Of a DNA stretch of 44,216 nucleotides, positions 32,362 through 42,100 are shown piece after piece. The notes beneath the pieces are model-generated. The model did not search any database. It had not been told where the DNA came from and saw only the letters and a list, made by a program, of their open reading frames with translations. The translations under genes were made by a program, and so were the position numbers. Source of the stretch: Pseudarthrobacter sp. C4D7 (lineage in GTDB: Bacteria > Actinomycetota > Actinomycetes > Actinomycetales > Micrococcaceae); NCBI RefSeq assembly GCF_013359725.1, contig NZ_JABFMW010000032.1, positions 1-44,216 on the forward strand, in the 5' to 3' direction. The number at the start of each line of letters is the position of its first letter. Position 1 is the first letter of the stretch.

Positions 32362-34073
32362 GCCTGTCCTAGGTAAAAGGTACGGTCTCCAAAGTGCACG
32401 CTGGAGCCCGGGGTAACAAACGTGGGGACGCCCGGCACCAGGGGGGTGCGCAGGCCGTCCGGGGTGGTGACGGCGCTTCCGTTGGTTGACTGCCGGTCCG
32501 TCACCCAGATGCCCGCGCCGTCGGTGAGCAGGTGCAGGTGCGTTTTGGAGATGGAGCGTCCGGGGTCGTCCACGGCCAGGAGCTGGGCGTGCTGTTCGCC
32601 TGATTGGCCCACGGGATTGCGGCCCACCAGGACGCTGCGGTCCAGCTGGAAGTCGCGGCCGTCATCGAGCCGGATGCGGAGAACGGCCACCTGGGCAGGT
32701 CCGCCGGTGCCGGGGCGCACCTGGGTGCGTTCGACGTCGTCGTCCACGTGCTGCGGAGGCACCCGGTGGCCCACGGGGGCCCCCGGGGAAACGGCTGCGG
32801 GGGGCGCGAAGGATGCCGGCGAGGTGTAAGGCATGCTCTGGGACGGCATGGTGGCCGACGGGGCCGGCACCTGCGGTGTGGAGAAGTTGGGTGCGGGAAC
32901 CTGGGGTGCGGGTGCCTGCGCTGCGTTGGAGTGCGCTGCGTTGGCCTGGGCGGCACTCGCCTGGGGCGCCGGGGCTGCAAACGACGGGGCCTGCGGGGCC
33001 TGGGGCACCGGGGTTTGCTGCACCGGGGTCGGCTGCACGGGGGTGGGCTGCGCCGGGGCCTCGGGCGCCCGGGCGCCCGCCACCGGTGAGAGCACCTGCT
33101 GCACGGGCGGGAGGTCCAGGGGCGCGAAACTGTAGGGACCCTGGATGCCGCCGGTGGTGATGGGGTCCCGGCCTGCCTTGACGTCGAACACCAGGGTCTT
33201 GGCGGCGGTGTCATTCCAGCCCCGCAGGCCGCCGTCCTTGTCCCAGCGGCTGGAAACCACCACCAGCACAGCCCAAATGGCACCCAGCAAGAGGAGCGGT
33301 CCAAGAATGAACAGGGCGGCGTCGAACCACTTGAACATCACCACCAGGACGGCCGCCAGCAGGGCCAGCAGGATGCCTGCTCCGGTGATGAGGCCGCGCA
33401 GGAAGACGGCTCCGGCGCCGGGGGCGTAGCCGTCCTGGTCAGCGCTGCGGATGCCCATGGCCAGGTTGCCGGGAGTCTTGCCGCTGCGGGCCTCCAGGCT
33501 CAGGACGACGAACAGGTAGGCAAGGGTCAGGCCGAGGCCGATCCCGCCGAACAGCACCAGGGAGGAGGTGTCGTACACAATGAAGCCACCGTTCCTGGTC
33601 CGGGTGATCCCGGCAAATCCGATGGCGAACGTCACCACCAGCACCGCCACCCCCGGCAGCCAGTCGATGACGGCAGCGCCAAGCCGCTTGCCCGCCGCAG
33701 CCGGAACAAGCTGAAGGTTCACTGCCATTCCCGTTCCTCCCCCTGGAGCGGTTTCCACCGTGGTGGAACCGCCGGTCGTACCCGGCCCGGTGCCCGCGTG
33801 GAGGGTACTCCTGCGCGCGGTGCCCGTGAATTCGGTGCCCGCCGGCTGACCTGCCGGGGGCCTTTCTACTACCGGGATAGTACCGGGAATCCCGGGCGCG
33901 TGCGCGGGACGCGCCTCCCCCGGGCCACTCCTGCCGTGGTCATCCCCCGGGCTGGAGGTGCGGGTGCGGCGCGCCGCCCGGTTGGGCAGCGGCGCGCCAC
34001 AGGCAGGGCAAAAAGTGGCCCCCGTGCGGATCTGCTGGTGGCAGCGCGGGCAGCGTTCGGCGTCGGGCGTCAC
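32358..34073 (-). CDS. RDD membrane protein with zinc ribbon and FHA domain
   Basis: 571 residues. A four-Cys zinc ribbon opens the protein (C8, C11, C22, C25). A linker and an RDD-family membrane domain (about 125-310, several helices, the 'GKRLGAAVIDWLPG' type entry) follow. A Pro/Ala/Gln-rich stretch with PTPVQ and APQ repeats (about 330-450) leads to a C-terminal FHA domain (about 462-571; GRNP, SISKTHLHL, STNGS). RDD domains are of unknown function, some proposed as ion transport-related. The start is GTG overlapping the transglutaminase-like gene by 4 bases. This protein could bring phosphothreonine recognition to the membrane near the EssC-like motor. Confidence 0.87.
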   Translation of the reverse strand: MTPDAERCPRCHQQIRTGATFCPACGAPLPNRAARRTRTSSPGDDHGRSGPGEARPAHAPGIPGTIPVVERPPAGQPAGTEFTGTARRSTLHAGTGPGTTGGSTTVETAPGGGTGMAVNLQLVPAAAGKRLGAAVIDWLPGVAVLVVTFAIGFAGITRTRNGGFIVYDTSSLVLFGGIGLGLTLAYLFVVLSLEARSGKTPGNLAMGIRSADQDGYAPGAGAVFLRGLITGAGILLALLAAVLVVMFKWFDAALFILGPLLLLGAIWAVLVVVSSRWDKDGGLRGWNDTAAKTLVFDVKAGRDPITTGGIQGPYSFAPLDLPPVQQVLSPVAGARAPEAPAQPTPVQPTPVQQTPVPQAPQAPSFAAPAPQASAAQANAAHSNAAQAPAPQVPAPNFSTPQVPAPSATMPSQSMPYTSPASFAPPAAVSPGAPVGHRVPPQHVDDDVERTQVRPGTGGPAQVAVLRIRLDDGRDFQLDRSVLVGRNPVGQSGEQHAQLLAVDDPGRSISKTHLHLLTDGAGIWVTDRQSTNGSAVTTPDGLRTPLVPGVPTFVTPGSSVHFGDRTFYLGQA

Positions 34074-36697
34074 TGCTGGTCCGGTCCTTGATGGTCCGGT
34101 TCCTGCCGGTCCGTCCCGGGCGTATCCCGGGGCCGGGTCTCCGGCCGGGGCGCAGCAGGTGCGTCGGGGGTGCCCGTGTGGTCCCCGGAAGCGGCGCCTC
34201 CGCCACCACGGCGACGGCGTGCGGCGAGGATCCCGCCTACCGCCGGCAGCGCCATGCGGCCACCGGGCAGCCGGAGGCCGCGGCCGGAGTTCATTGCGGT
34301 CCGGGCATCGGCCAGCAGCGACCTCGGCGAGAACCGTGCCTGCTGCCGCCGCCAGAAGCCCATGTCGGAGGTCATCTCCTTGAGCGACCCATCAACGATG
34401 GTCCAGTACTCGCGGACTTCCTCCTCGGTGGGCTCCCCCGCTCCGAAGATGGAGGCGTCCGCCCGGCGGGCCAGCATGGTGGTGGTTCCTTGGGCGGCCG
34501 GGAACGCTTCGGCCAGCACGGCAGCGCTCTCCCGCCGTGTCGAGCGGGTGTCGACGGCGGCGCCCAGGTCTGTCGCGAGGCTCACCACCTCGTTCCAGCC
34601 TCCGCCCACGCGCTGGGCGGGGTGTCCGTCGCGGAAACGCGACTTCCGGCGTCGGGTCTTCAACAGGGCGATCAGCAACAGCGGAAGCGCCAGGATCACC
34701 AGCGGGATGGCCACGACGCCCAGTGCGCCCAGGAGGGCGCCCCAGAACAGCCACGGGTTGTTCTTCTTCTGGTCGGCGTCCAGTGCGTCCGGCGAGGAAT
34801 CCGGCGGCAGGTCTGCAGGCTCCTGCGGCGGGGGCGGCGGCTGCAGCACCTGCGGCTTGGGCTTGGACTTGCTTTCGGGGTCCGGCGGGATGGGGATGTT
34901 GTCCTTGGGCGGCGTGGGATCGAAGCTGACCCAGCCCACCCGTTCGAATGCCACCTCAACCCAGGCGTGCACGTCCTTGCCGGTGATCTTTACCTCGCCG
35001 GCGCCGTTCTCCGGGCTGGTGGGCTCGGGGTAGAAACCCATCACCACGCGGGAGGGAATGCCCAGGTGCCGGAGCATCAGGGACATGGCCACCGCGTACT
35101 GCTCATCGTCGCCAAGCATCTGCTTGGCCGTCAGCAGGCTGCGGATGCGGGCGGCGCCGTGGCCGGAAACACTGGGCAGCTGGCCTTCACTGACCAGGCC
35201 GTTGCTGAACGCCCCGGTTTTCTGGAAGTGGGCTTCGATCTGGCGCACCCGGTCGATCGCGGTGGGCGCATCGGCGGAGAGGTCGTTGGCCTGGGATCCC
35301 ACCACCGGGGGGACCTCCAACGCGTCCGGGAGTGAAACCTTGGCGAAGTCGTACTGCGTCAACTGCCCATGCTCCAGTTTGACGGGGTCGGAGACCTGGA
35401 CGCTGTAGGAGTCGCCGCGGGAGAGCCCGTTGGTGGTTACCGCTGTGTCTGAGCCGGGGTTGAAGTATAGGCCCGATGCGGCGGCGGAGCCGGGCTGGTC
35501 AAAGCTGATGCCAGTGGTCTTCCGGCCACCGGGAACAAAATAGCCCTGGTAGTCCTCGATGTTGATGCTGATGGAGTAGTCGTTGGTGGGCACTACGCCG
35601 GACGAGTCGGCAAGGGTGTTGATGGATTTGGCATCGCCCACCTTGCTGAAGTTGCCGGAGCCGTTGGGGTCCATGTTGTAGTTGGTCCCGTTGAACGCAT
35701 CCAGGGCGCCCAGCCGGACCCTGCCGTCCCGCGGAAGGCCCTTGACCACGAACAGGGTGTCGTCCTTCTGGTCCTTCACGTACGACCGGAAGCTCGCCAG
35801 CGGGGTGATGTAGTCTTTGGGATCGAACGGCGGCACTACAACGTTCCGGAGGACTTTCCGGTCCTCGCCGGCGCTGACCAGCGGTGCTGCCACAGCGGTG
35901 ACGCCGACGCTGACGGCAATGACACCCGCCGCCATGCCCAGCCGGCGGATCCGGGCCCGCTGGGTGGCGCTGGAGTCCGACTGCGGGTTGTTGACGGACA
36001 CCCGGCGGCTGTTGTTGCGCCGCAGGGCGTCCCGGCGGAACGTTGCCCAGGCGATGCCCAGCACGGTCAGGCCGATGCCGCGTTCAAGGGTGAGGAACGC
36101 CGCGTTGGTGCTGAAGGCGATGCCGGTGACGAAAAGGACCAGCACCGGCAGCAGCGGGAGGTAGGGGCTCTTGGTGCGCCAGGTCAGCAGCGCGGCCACG
36201 AGCCCGGTGATCAGTGAGCTGAGGAAGGGGACGATCAGCACCCCGCCGGCGGTCCCCACGGGCACGCCCACGGTGAGCATGTCCTTCCAGGCGAAGACCA
36301 CGCCAAGGAGCAGCGTCCGCAGTGAATCCAGGGTGGGCACAAAGCCGGCGACGGCGGCGTCAGGCACCGCCAGCCAGGTACCGAGGACCAGGTAGGCGGC
36401 AAGGGCCAGGGCGGTGGTGATCAGCAGGCCCAGGCGCAGGTGTGCATTCGCCGCGCCGATGGCCAAGCCCAGGATGATGCCGCCGAAACCGGACAGCAGG
36501 TAGTAGGGATCCCCGCCGTAGCTCAGGCCGAAGCCAAGCAGCCCCAGGCCGAGGAGGACCACCAGGGCCCCGGCGTCGAGCAGGAAGTGCCACAGCGGCT
36601 GGCCGTCGGCGAACGCCGACTCCTGGCCGGCGGCCTTGCGGCGGGTACGGGTCTGGGGAATCGGTGTTCGTTGGGAACGGCCCGGTGCGGTGCTCAT
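34070..36697 (-). CDS. Transglutaminase-like membrane protein (TgpA/DUF3488 type), likely catalytically altered
   Basis: 875 residues. The N-terminal half has about six to seven membrane helices (residues 35-275), then an outer domain with a transglutaminase-like core (about 470-600), a Pro-rich spacer, one more helix (about 640-670) and a cytosolic tail. In the family the catalytic triad is Cys-His-Asp in G-(D/H)-C-E-x-(Y/F)-A. Here this reads GDDEQYA, so the Cys position is Asp531, encoded GAT at 35105-35107. His577 (VHAWVEV) and Asp593 (VSFDPTP) are kept. A Cys-dependent transamidation or protease activity is therefore unlikely. The gene sits between DUF58 and RDD/FHA genes with 4-base overlaps on both sides, as MoxR-DUF58-TGase modules usually do. 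Confidence 0.9.
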   Translation of the reverse strand: MSTAPGRSQRTPIPQTRTRRKAAGQESAFADGQPLWHFLLDAGALVVLLGLGLLGFGLSYGGDPYYLLSGFGGIILGLAIGAANAHLRLGLLITTALALAAYLVLGTWLAVPDAAVAGFVPTLDSLRTLLLGVVFAWKDMLTVGVPVGTAGGVLIVPFLSSLITGLVAALLTWRTKSPYLPLLPVLVLFVTGIAFSTNAAFLTLERGIGLTVLGIAWATFRRDALRRNNSRRVSVNNPQSDSSATQRARIRRLGMAAGVIAVSVGVTAVAAPLVSAGEDRKVLRNVVVPPFDPKDYITPLASFRSYVKDQKDDTLFVVKGLPRDGRVRLGALDAFNGTNYNMDPNGSGNFSKVGDAKSINTLADSSGVVPTNDYSISINIEDYQGYFVPGGRKTTGISFDQPGSAAASGLYFNPGSDTAVTTNGLSRGDSYSVQVSDPVKLEHGQLTQYDFAKVSLPDALEVPPVVGSQANDLSADAPTAIDRVRQIEAHFQKTGAFSNGLVSEGQLPSVSGHGAARIRSLLTAKQMLGDDEQYAVAMSLMLRHLGIPSRVVMGFYPEPTSPENGAGEVKITGKDVHAWVEVAFERVGWVSFDPTPPKDNIPIPPDPESKSKPKPQVLQPPPPPQEPADLPPDSSPDALDADQKKNNPWLFWGALLGALGVVAIPLVILALPLLLIALLKTRRRKSRFRDGHPAQRVGGGWNEVVSLATDLGAAVDTRSTRRESAAVLAEAFPAAQGTTTMLARRADASIFGAGEPTEEEVREYWTIVDGSLKEMTSDMGFWRRQQARFSPRSLLADARTAMNSGRGLRLPGGRMALPAVGGILAARRRRGGGGAASGDHTGTPDAPAAPRPETRPRDTPGTDRQEPDHQGPDQQ

Positions 36698-38037
36698 GCG
36701 GCCGCCTTTCTCAGCACGATGGCAAGGTCGGCCAGGTCGCCGAGTGTCAGGACGGTCAGGTCTGCGATGTTGGCCCGGGTGGGCGCGGCGCCGGCTTCCA
36801 CCCTGACGGCCAGGCTGCGCACGCCGGGCGGCACGGAGGCGGCTGCGGAGCGGAGCTGGGTTGCGGTCACGTTGCTGCCCACCACGAAGAAGACCACGGA
36901 GGCGTTGGGGACGGTGTCGGCAAGGGTCCGGGCGAGGTCGACGGCGGTGCGGCGCATCGGGGTGCCCACGATCCGGGTCATGTCATCAAGGAGGTTGCGG
37001 CCGGTTTCGCACCGCAGCGGGCCCTTCTGGGTCAGCACGTCGAGTTCACGCTGTTCACGGATGGCCTGCCGCCCAATCGAGGCCGCCACGGAGATGGCCA
37101 TTTCAAATTCGGTTTCCGAGGCGTATTCATCGGTGTTGATGGACAGCGAAATGGCCAGGTGGGCGCGGCGGGTTTCCTCGAACTGGCGCACCATCAGCTT
37201 GTTGGTGCGCGCCGTCGTCTTCCAGTGGATGTGCCTGCGGTCATCGCCCGGCACGTAATCCCGCAGCGCGTGGAAGGAGACGTCGGCGCTGGAAAGGTCC
37301 GTGGTGGGCATGCCTTCAAGGTCACGGATGAAACCTGCGGCCGAGCCGGCGAGGGCCACCGTGCGCGGGTGGACGAAGAGGTCCTCCGGTTCGGTCCAGA
37401 GGACCTGGCGGCGCAGCAGGTGCAGCGGGTCTGCCCGCACGGAGCGGACGGGTCCCACCACGATGACGGCGCGCCGGGCCGTGGGGATGGTGAACAGGTC
37501 TTCATGGATTTGGCCGGGCTTCATCCGGGGCAGGTGGAAGACGGCGGTGGTGCTGCCCACGGGCAGTTCCAGCGAGGCCGGCAGGAGCGGACGGGCGGAG
37601 GTATTGGAGACGGCAATGCTGCCGACGGCGCTGTCCCCCACCGCCACCCGCGTGCGGGCCAGGTCCAGGACCACCCCGTACGAGGACCGGCCCAGGATGA
37701 AGGCCACCGCGATCACGAACATGGCAAAGGCGGCGATGGACGCTGCGGTGGCTTCCTGCCAGCCAAACGCCTGGCCCGTGATCCAGAGCAGGATGGCAGC
37801 GGCCAGGACGGACCAGCCCAGGATGCTGACCACGGAAAGTACCGGCCAGGCATACTTCAGCCAAGTGTCGCGGACGGTTCGCCAGCCGGGCGTCAGGGCC
37901 TGGCGGGCGGTGCTGCTTGCTTCGGACCATACCGCTGCGGGGTGCAGCCGGGTGGGGCGGCCGTTCCGGTGGAAGAGCTGCTGGAACCGCTCCGCGAACC
38001 GGGTCAACGGGGTGCCGCTGGACGTGCCGTCGGACAT
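36694..38037 (-). CDS. DUF58 domain membrane protein
   Basis: 447 residues. Two closely spaced membrane helices at about 65-110 are followed by a beta-rich segment. The DUF58 signature RDYVPGDDRRHIHWKTTART then appears, a stretch shared by all members, and a von Willebrand A-like region (AISVAASIGRQAIREQREL onwards) follows. DUF58 proteins are almost always coded beside MoxR ATPases and are thought to be their substrates or partners in protein or complex assembly; this is known from gene context more than from biochemistry. It overlaps the transglutaminase-like gene by 4 bases and follows the MoxR gene after 71 bases. A GAAGG site precedes the ATG. Confidence 0.93.
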   Translation of the reverse strand: MSDGTSSGTPLTRFAERFQQLFHRNGRPTRLHPAAVWSEASSTARQALTPGWRTVRDTWLKYAWPVLSVVSILGWSVLAAAILLWITGQAFGWQEATAASIAAFAMFVIAVAFILGRSSYGVVLDLARTRVAVGDSAVGSIAVSNTSARPLLPASLELPVGSTTAVFHLPRMKPGQIHEDLFTIPTARRAVIVVGPVRSVRADPLHLLRRQVLWTEPEDLFVHPRTVALAGSAAGFIRDLEGMPTTDLSSADVSFHALRDYVPGDDRRHIHWKTTARTNKLMVRQFEETRRAHLAISLSINTDEYASETEFEMAISVAASIGRQAIREQRELDVLTQKGPLRCETGRNLLDDMTRIVGTPMRRTAVDLARTLADTVPNASVVFFVVGSNVTATQLRSAAASVPPGVRSLAVRVEAGAAPTRANIADLTVLTLGDLADLAIVLRKAAA

Positions 38038-38108
38038 AGGGATGTGCCTTCGTTGTTGCGCTGGAATGAAGTGGTGTTGGCTGCCGCGCCGGGCCGCAGC
38101 CGGGCGGA

Positions 38109-39080
38109 TCAGGCGTTGGTGCGCTGCTGGGGAGCGGCGACGTCTGCCAGGATCCGGGTCAGCACAGCCTCAGCGGTGGCACCGGAGAACTCCGCTTCGG
38201 GGTCCATCACGAACCGGTGGGTCCACACCACAGAGGCCAGTTCCTTGATGTCGTCCGGCAGGACGAAGTTCCGGCCCTGCGAGGCGGCCCAGACCTTGGC
38301 GGCCCGCACCATGGCCAGGGCGCCGCGGACAGAGACGCCGAGCCGTGTTTCCGGGGCGTTGCGGGTCTCTTCGCACAGGCGCGAAATGTACTCCAGGACC
38401 GCGGTGTCGATGTGGGCGGTTGCGGCGAGGTCCGCCATGTCGGCCACGGCCTGCGTGGTGATGACGGCGGACAGTTCCTTGGAACGGTCCTTCAGGTTGC
38501 TGCCGCCCAGCAGGCGGACGGTGGACGCGTGGTCCGGGTAGCCGATGGAGGTCTTGATCAGGAAGCGGTCCAGCTGCGCCTCGGGAAGGCGGTAGGTTCC
38601 GGCCTGCTCGATCGGGTTCTGCGTGGCCATCACCATGAAGGGCCGGCCTGCGGAATAGGTGACGCCATCCACGGTCACGCGGGATTCCTCCATGACCTCC
38701 AGCAGCGCCGACTGGGTCTTCGGCGAGGCGCGGTTGATTTCGTCGGCCAGGACGATGTTGTTGAAGATCGGGCCCTTGTGGAACTCGAACTTCTGCGTCT
38801 TCTGGTCGTAGATGGTCACACCGGTGACGTCGGAGGGCAGCAGGTCAGGGGTGAACTGGATGCGGTTGTTGGAGCCCTGCACGGTGGCGGCGAGGGCTCG
38901 GGCCAGGGAGGTCTTGCCCGTGCCGGGGGCATCCTCAAACAGGACGTGGCCTTCTGCCAGCATGGCGGTGAAGGTCAGCCGGATGACGTGTTCCTTGCCC
39001 AGCACCGCCTGTCCCACGTTGGCAACCAGCTTTTCGAACGTACCGGCAAACCATTCGGCCTGCTCCATGGTCATGGTCAT
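38109..39080 (-). CDS. MoxR family AAA+ ATPase
   Basis: 323 residues, cytosolic hexameric ATPase type. Walker A is APGTGKTS (51-58), Walker B NIVLADEINRA (near 108-118), sensor 1 is in MATQNPIEQAGTY, and PEAQLDRF is the usual arginine-finger region. The C-terminal helical lid ends the protein. MoxR proteins act as chaperone-like ATPases for assembling or activating vWA/DUF58-containing complexes. The ATG at 39080 was chosen, but two further in-frame ATGs (39074, 39068) lie close by, and the AAGGAAG element is 14 or more bases away, so the exact start is uncertain. It is separated from the giant gene by 79 bases with a hairpin and from DUF58 by 71 bases. Confidence 0.96.
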   Translation of the reverse strand: MTMTMEQAEWFAGTFEKLVANVGQAVLGKEHVIRLTFTAMLAEGHVLFEDAPGTGKTSLARALAATVQGSNNRIQFTPDLLPSDVTGVTIYDQKTQKFEFHKGPIFNNIVLADEINRASPKTQSALLEVMEESRVTVDGVTYSAGRPFMVMATQNPIEQAGTYRLPEAQLDRFLIKTSIGYPDHASTVRLLGGSNLKDRSKELSAVITTQAVADMADLAATAHIDTAVLEYISRLCEETRNAPETRLGVSVRGALAMVRAAKVWAASQGRNFVLPDDIKELASVVWTHRFVMDPEAEFSGATAEAVLTRILADVAAPQQRTNA

Positions 39081-39117
39081 GAAAGTTATTCTTCCTTTTG
39101 ATGGATCGGGATTCCGT

Positions 39118-39142
39118 GCGGGCCCGGGAGGCCCGGACCCGC
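39118..39142 (-). promoter_or_regulatory. Intercistronic GC-rich hairpin between the giant gene and the MoxR gene
   Basis: In the transcribed strand an 11-bp stem (arms 39118-39128 and 39132-39142, one G-U pair) with a 3-base loop lies 17 bases after the stop codon of the giant gene. No T-tract follows. It could be a partial terminator or mRNA-stabilising element that sets different amounts of the surface protein and the downstream machinery. Confidence 0.5.
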
Positions 39143-39159
39143 GCGGAGTGGTGCGGTTG

Positions 39160-42100
39160 CTAGCGGTTCGGCATGCCGTTCGGCGGGTTGCAGCCCACGT
39201 TGGACGTATCGCAGCGGAGCCAGTTGCCCGAGGCCATCCCCGAGTTCAGGTGGTACCAGATGCCGCTGGGGTTGTTCGAGGTCTTGTACCAGACCTGGTA
39301 GCGGTCCGCCGTGGACGGGGCACCGGCATCAAGCCACTTGCCGGCGCCGGTGCACTGCGACGGGTTGCCCGCAATGTAGCTGTCCGTCCCCTTGCGCGGC
39401 TCCGTGCAGCTTCGCACTGGGCTTGCCGTGACGTTCCACTCCGTGGGCGGCGGCGGAACTTTGTCCGGGCCGGACGTGGACGTGGCCGGACCACCAACTG
39501 CGCCTGCGGTAACCGTGTAGGCACGGACCCGCAGTTTATGGCTCTGGCTCCAGCCGCCGGCGCCGGCGTCGAACTTGTTCGCCTTGCCAACATTCTGCCA
39601 GCCGCCGCCGTCCATGCTCACTTCGTAGTAGCTGAGCGCCCTGCCGTTCGTTGCCGGATCGTTCCACGTCCAGTGCACCTGGCCGTCTCCCCTGGCCGAG
39701 GTGGTGCCGTTCACGTTCGGGGCGTTGGCAGGACCATACGGGTTACCGGTGCCGATCGCCTTGGCGTCCCCGGACATGTTGTTCTTGGTGGACGTGGCAA
39801 TGATGGTCACCGTGATGTCCCGCCCGTTGGTCATGCCACCGATGGTCCCTCCCCCTGCTTTGATCGCCCCGGTCTTGCCGTCGGCGTTGTAGGAATAGGC
39901 AATTTCTGCCGCGGTGGACCCGTTGCGCTGCGCATCCGTCAACGGTGTGAACGTCACGTCCAGCTGGCCGCTGGTGCCGTTCTCCTTGACCGTTCCGGCG
40001 TTCACGGTGCCGGGCTTGCCTGCTGCCCGGATCGCCGCGGACTGTGCACTGGTGGCGCTGGTCCCGGCCTTATTGGTGGCGGACACGGTGAAGGTGTAGT
40101 TCGCTTCGGAGTTGTCCACGGTGACGTTCTGCGATGTCCCCGTCACCTGCTGGCTGGCGATCGCAGCCCCACCGCGAAGCGTGGTCAGGGTGTAGGCGGA
40201 CACCGCGTCACCGTTGTTGTTCGGCGCCGTCCAGACCACCCGCAGCTGGCTCTGCGAACCCACGGGTGTTGCCTGCGAGACACTGGGGGCTGCCGGCGTC
40301 GCGGGAACCCCGGCCGGCACTTCGGCAGCCGAGTACGGACTCCACTCCGACGGGTCCTTGGCGTCGTTCCGGGCCAGGACCCGGACCTTGTAGGAGACGC
40401 CGTTCTGCAGGCCCTTCCAGACGTAGCTGACCGCCGTCAGTCCCTGGATCTGGGCATTCTGGCCGGCCGGTGCCGGTGAGATTTCCAGGTCGTAGGACTT
40501 CACCGGTGAACCCTTGCTGGCCGGTGCGGTCCAGTTGACGGTGAGCTGCTTGTCGCCGAACTTCAGCGACGGCGCCACCGGGGTGTCCGGCTTGACGTCC
40601 GGGCGGACATCGGCGGACGCCGGCGACCGGTCGGAGTCGCCGAACTCGTTGGTGGCAATGACCTGGAAGTGGTACGTGGTGTTGTTGGTCAGCCCGGTCA
40701 GGGTGCAGGTGTTGGCCGGGCATTCCTGCTGGAATCCGCCCTCGCCGAACACCGTGTACTTGGTAATGGGCGAGCCCCGGTCGGCCGGTGCGGACCAGGT
40801 AAGCAGCGCTGTCTGGTCGCCCACGCTCTGCGCCTGCGGCGTAGTGGGCGCCGCAGGGGCGTCCTTGACCGTGAGCCTGACGCGCGCAGTGGCGTGCCGG
40901 GAAGCATCCCCGGTCTTGTCCTCCACCGTGTAGGCCACCACCATGGTTCCGGTGAAGCCGGGCGCGGGGGTGACGGTGATCGAGTCCCCGTTGACGCCCA
41001 CATTGCCGCTGCCCGTTTCGGTGTTTGCGGCAATGATCTTCAGCGGTGTTTCGGGGAACGGGTTGGCGTCGTTGGCCAGCACGTTGATGGTCACCGGCTT
41101 GCCGGCGGCCGCATTGGCCTCGACGTCGTCGTTGGCCACCGGCTTGGGCCGGTTGGAGGCCGTCACTGCCAGCTGGTAGGTGGCGGTGGCCTCGAGCCCG
41201 CGGGGATCCGTGGCCTTGACCTGGACCGCGGCCCGGGTTCCGGTTGCCGTCGAATCGGACGCCGAAACTTTCAGCGTCCTGCCTTCGACGCGGGCGTTGA
41301 AGCCGCCCGGCGAGTCGCCCACCACCGCGTACTTCATCTTTTCGACGTCGTCCTGGTCCGGATCGGAGGTCAGCTTTCCAAGGTCGGTGCTGGCCGAATC
41401 ACCCTTGGGAACGTCCACGTTGGCGCCCAGCAGTTCCGGCGGGTTGTTCTTGTTCGGGTCCGGCAGGACCTTGGTGCGGATGCTCAAGGTGGACTTGAGC
41501 CCCGCGGGATCGTCCGGCCCGGTCCCGTCCGTAACCTCGAACGTCAACGAGCCGGGGCCCACGTAGTCCGCGTTGGCCGCGTACTTCAGGCCGGTGCCCT
41601 CGCCGATCACGGGGTTCCCGTTGTCGGCGCCGATGAGCTTGATCCGGTCCGCCTGGGTGAGCCGGGGTGAGCGTCCTTCGCGGACCTTGACCCATTCCTT
41701 GAGGTCGACGTCGACGGACTGTCCGGCCACCACTTCGATGACCTCATCCTTGGCCAGGGTGGGGACCTGCTGTCCAAGGCCGGGCACCCAGATGATGGCG
41801 GTGGACTGCTGGCCGTCCACGTCCTCCACGGTGTACGGGATGAGCTGCGGCTGTTCGGTGAGGTCCACCAGGACGTTGCCGTTGCCGCCCGGGCGGGCCG
41901 TGGCGGCGTCCGTGCTGACCTTCAGGTTCTCGCCAACGCCGTCCGGGTCCTCGTCGTTCTTGAGGACGGGAACATCAACAGCTGTCTTGCCCATGGCCTG
42001 GGCGGACGTGACCCTGTCGTCACGGGCGATCGGCGCCTTCAGAGGCACCTCGTTGTCAACCACCAGGCGGATGGTGGCCTGGGCGGTGGCATCCCGGTCG

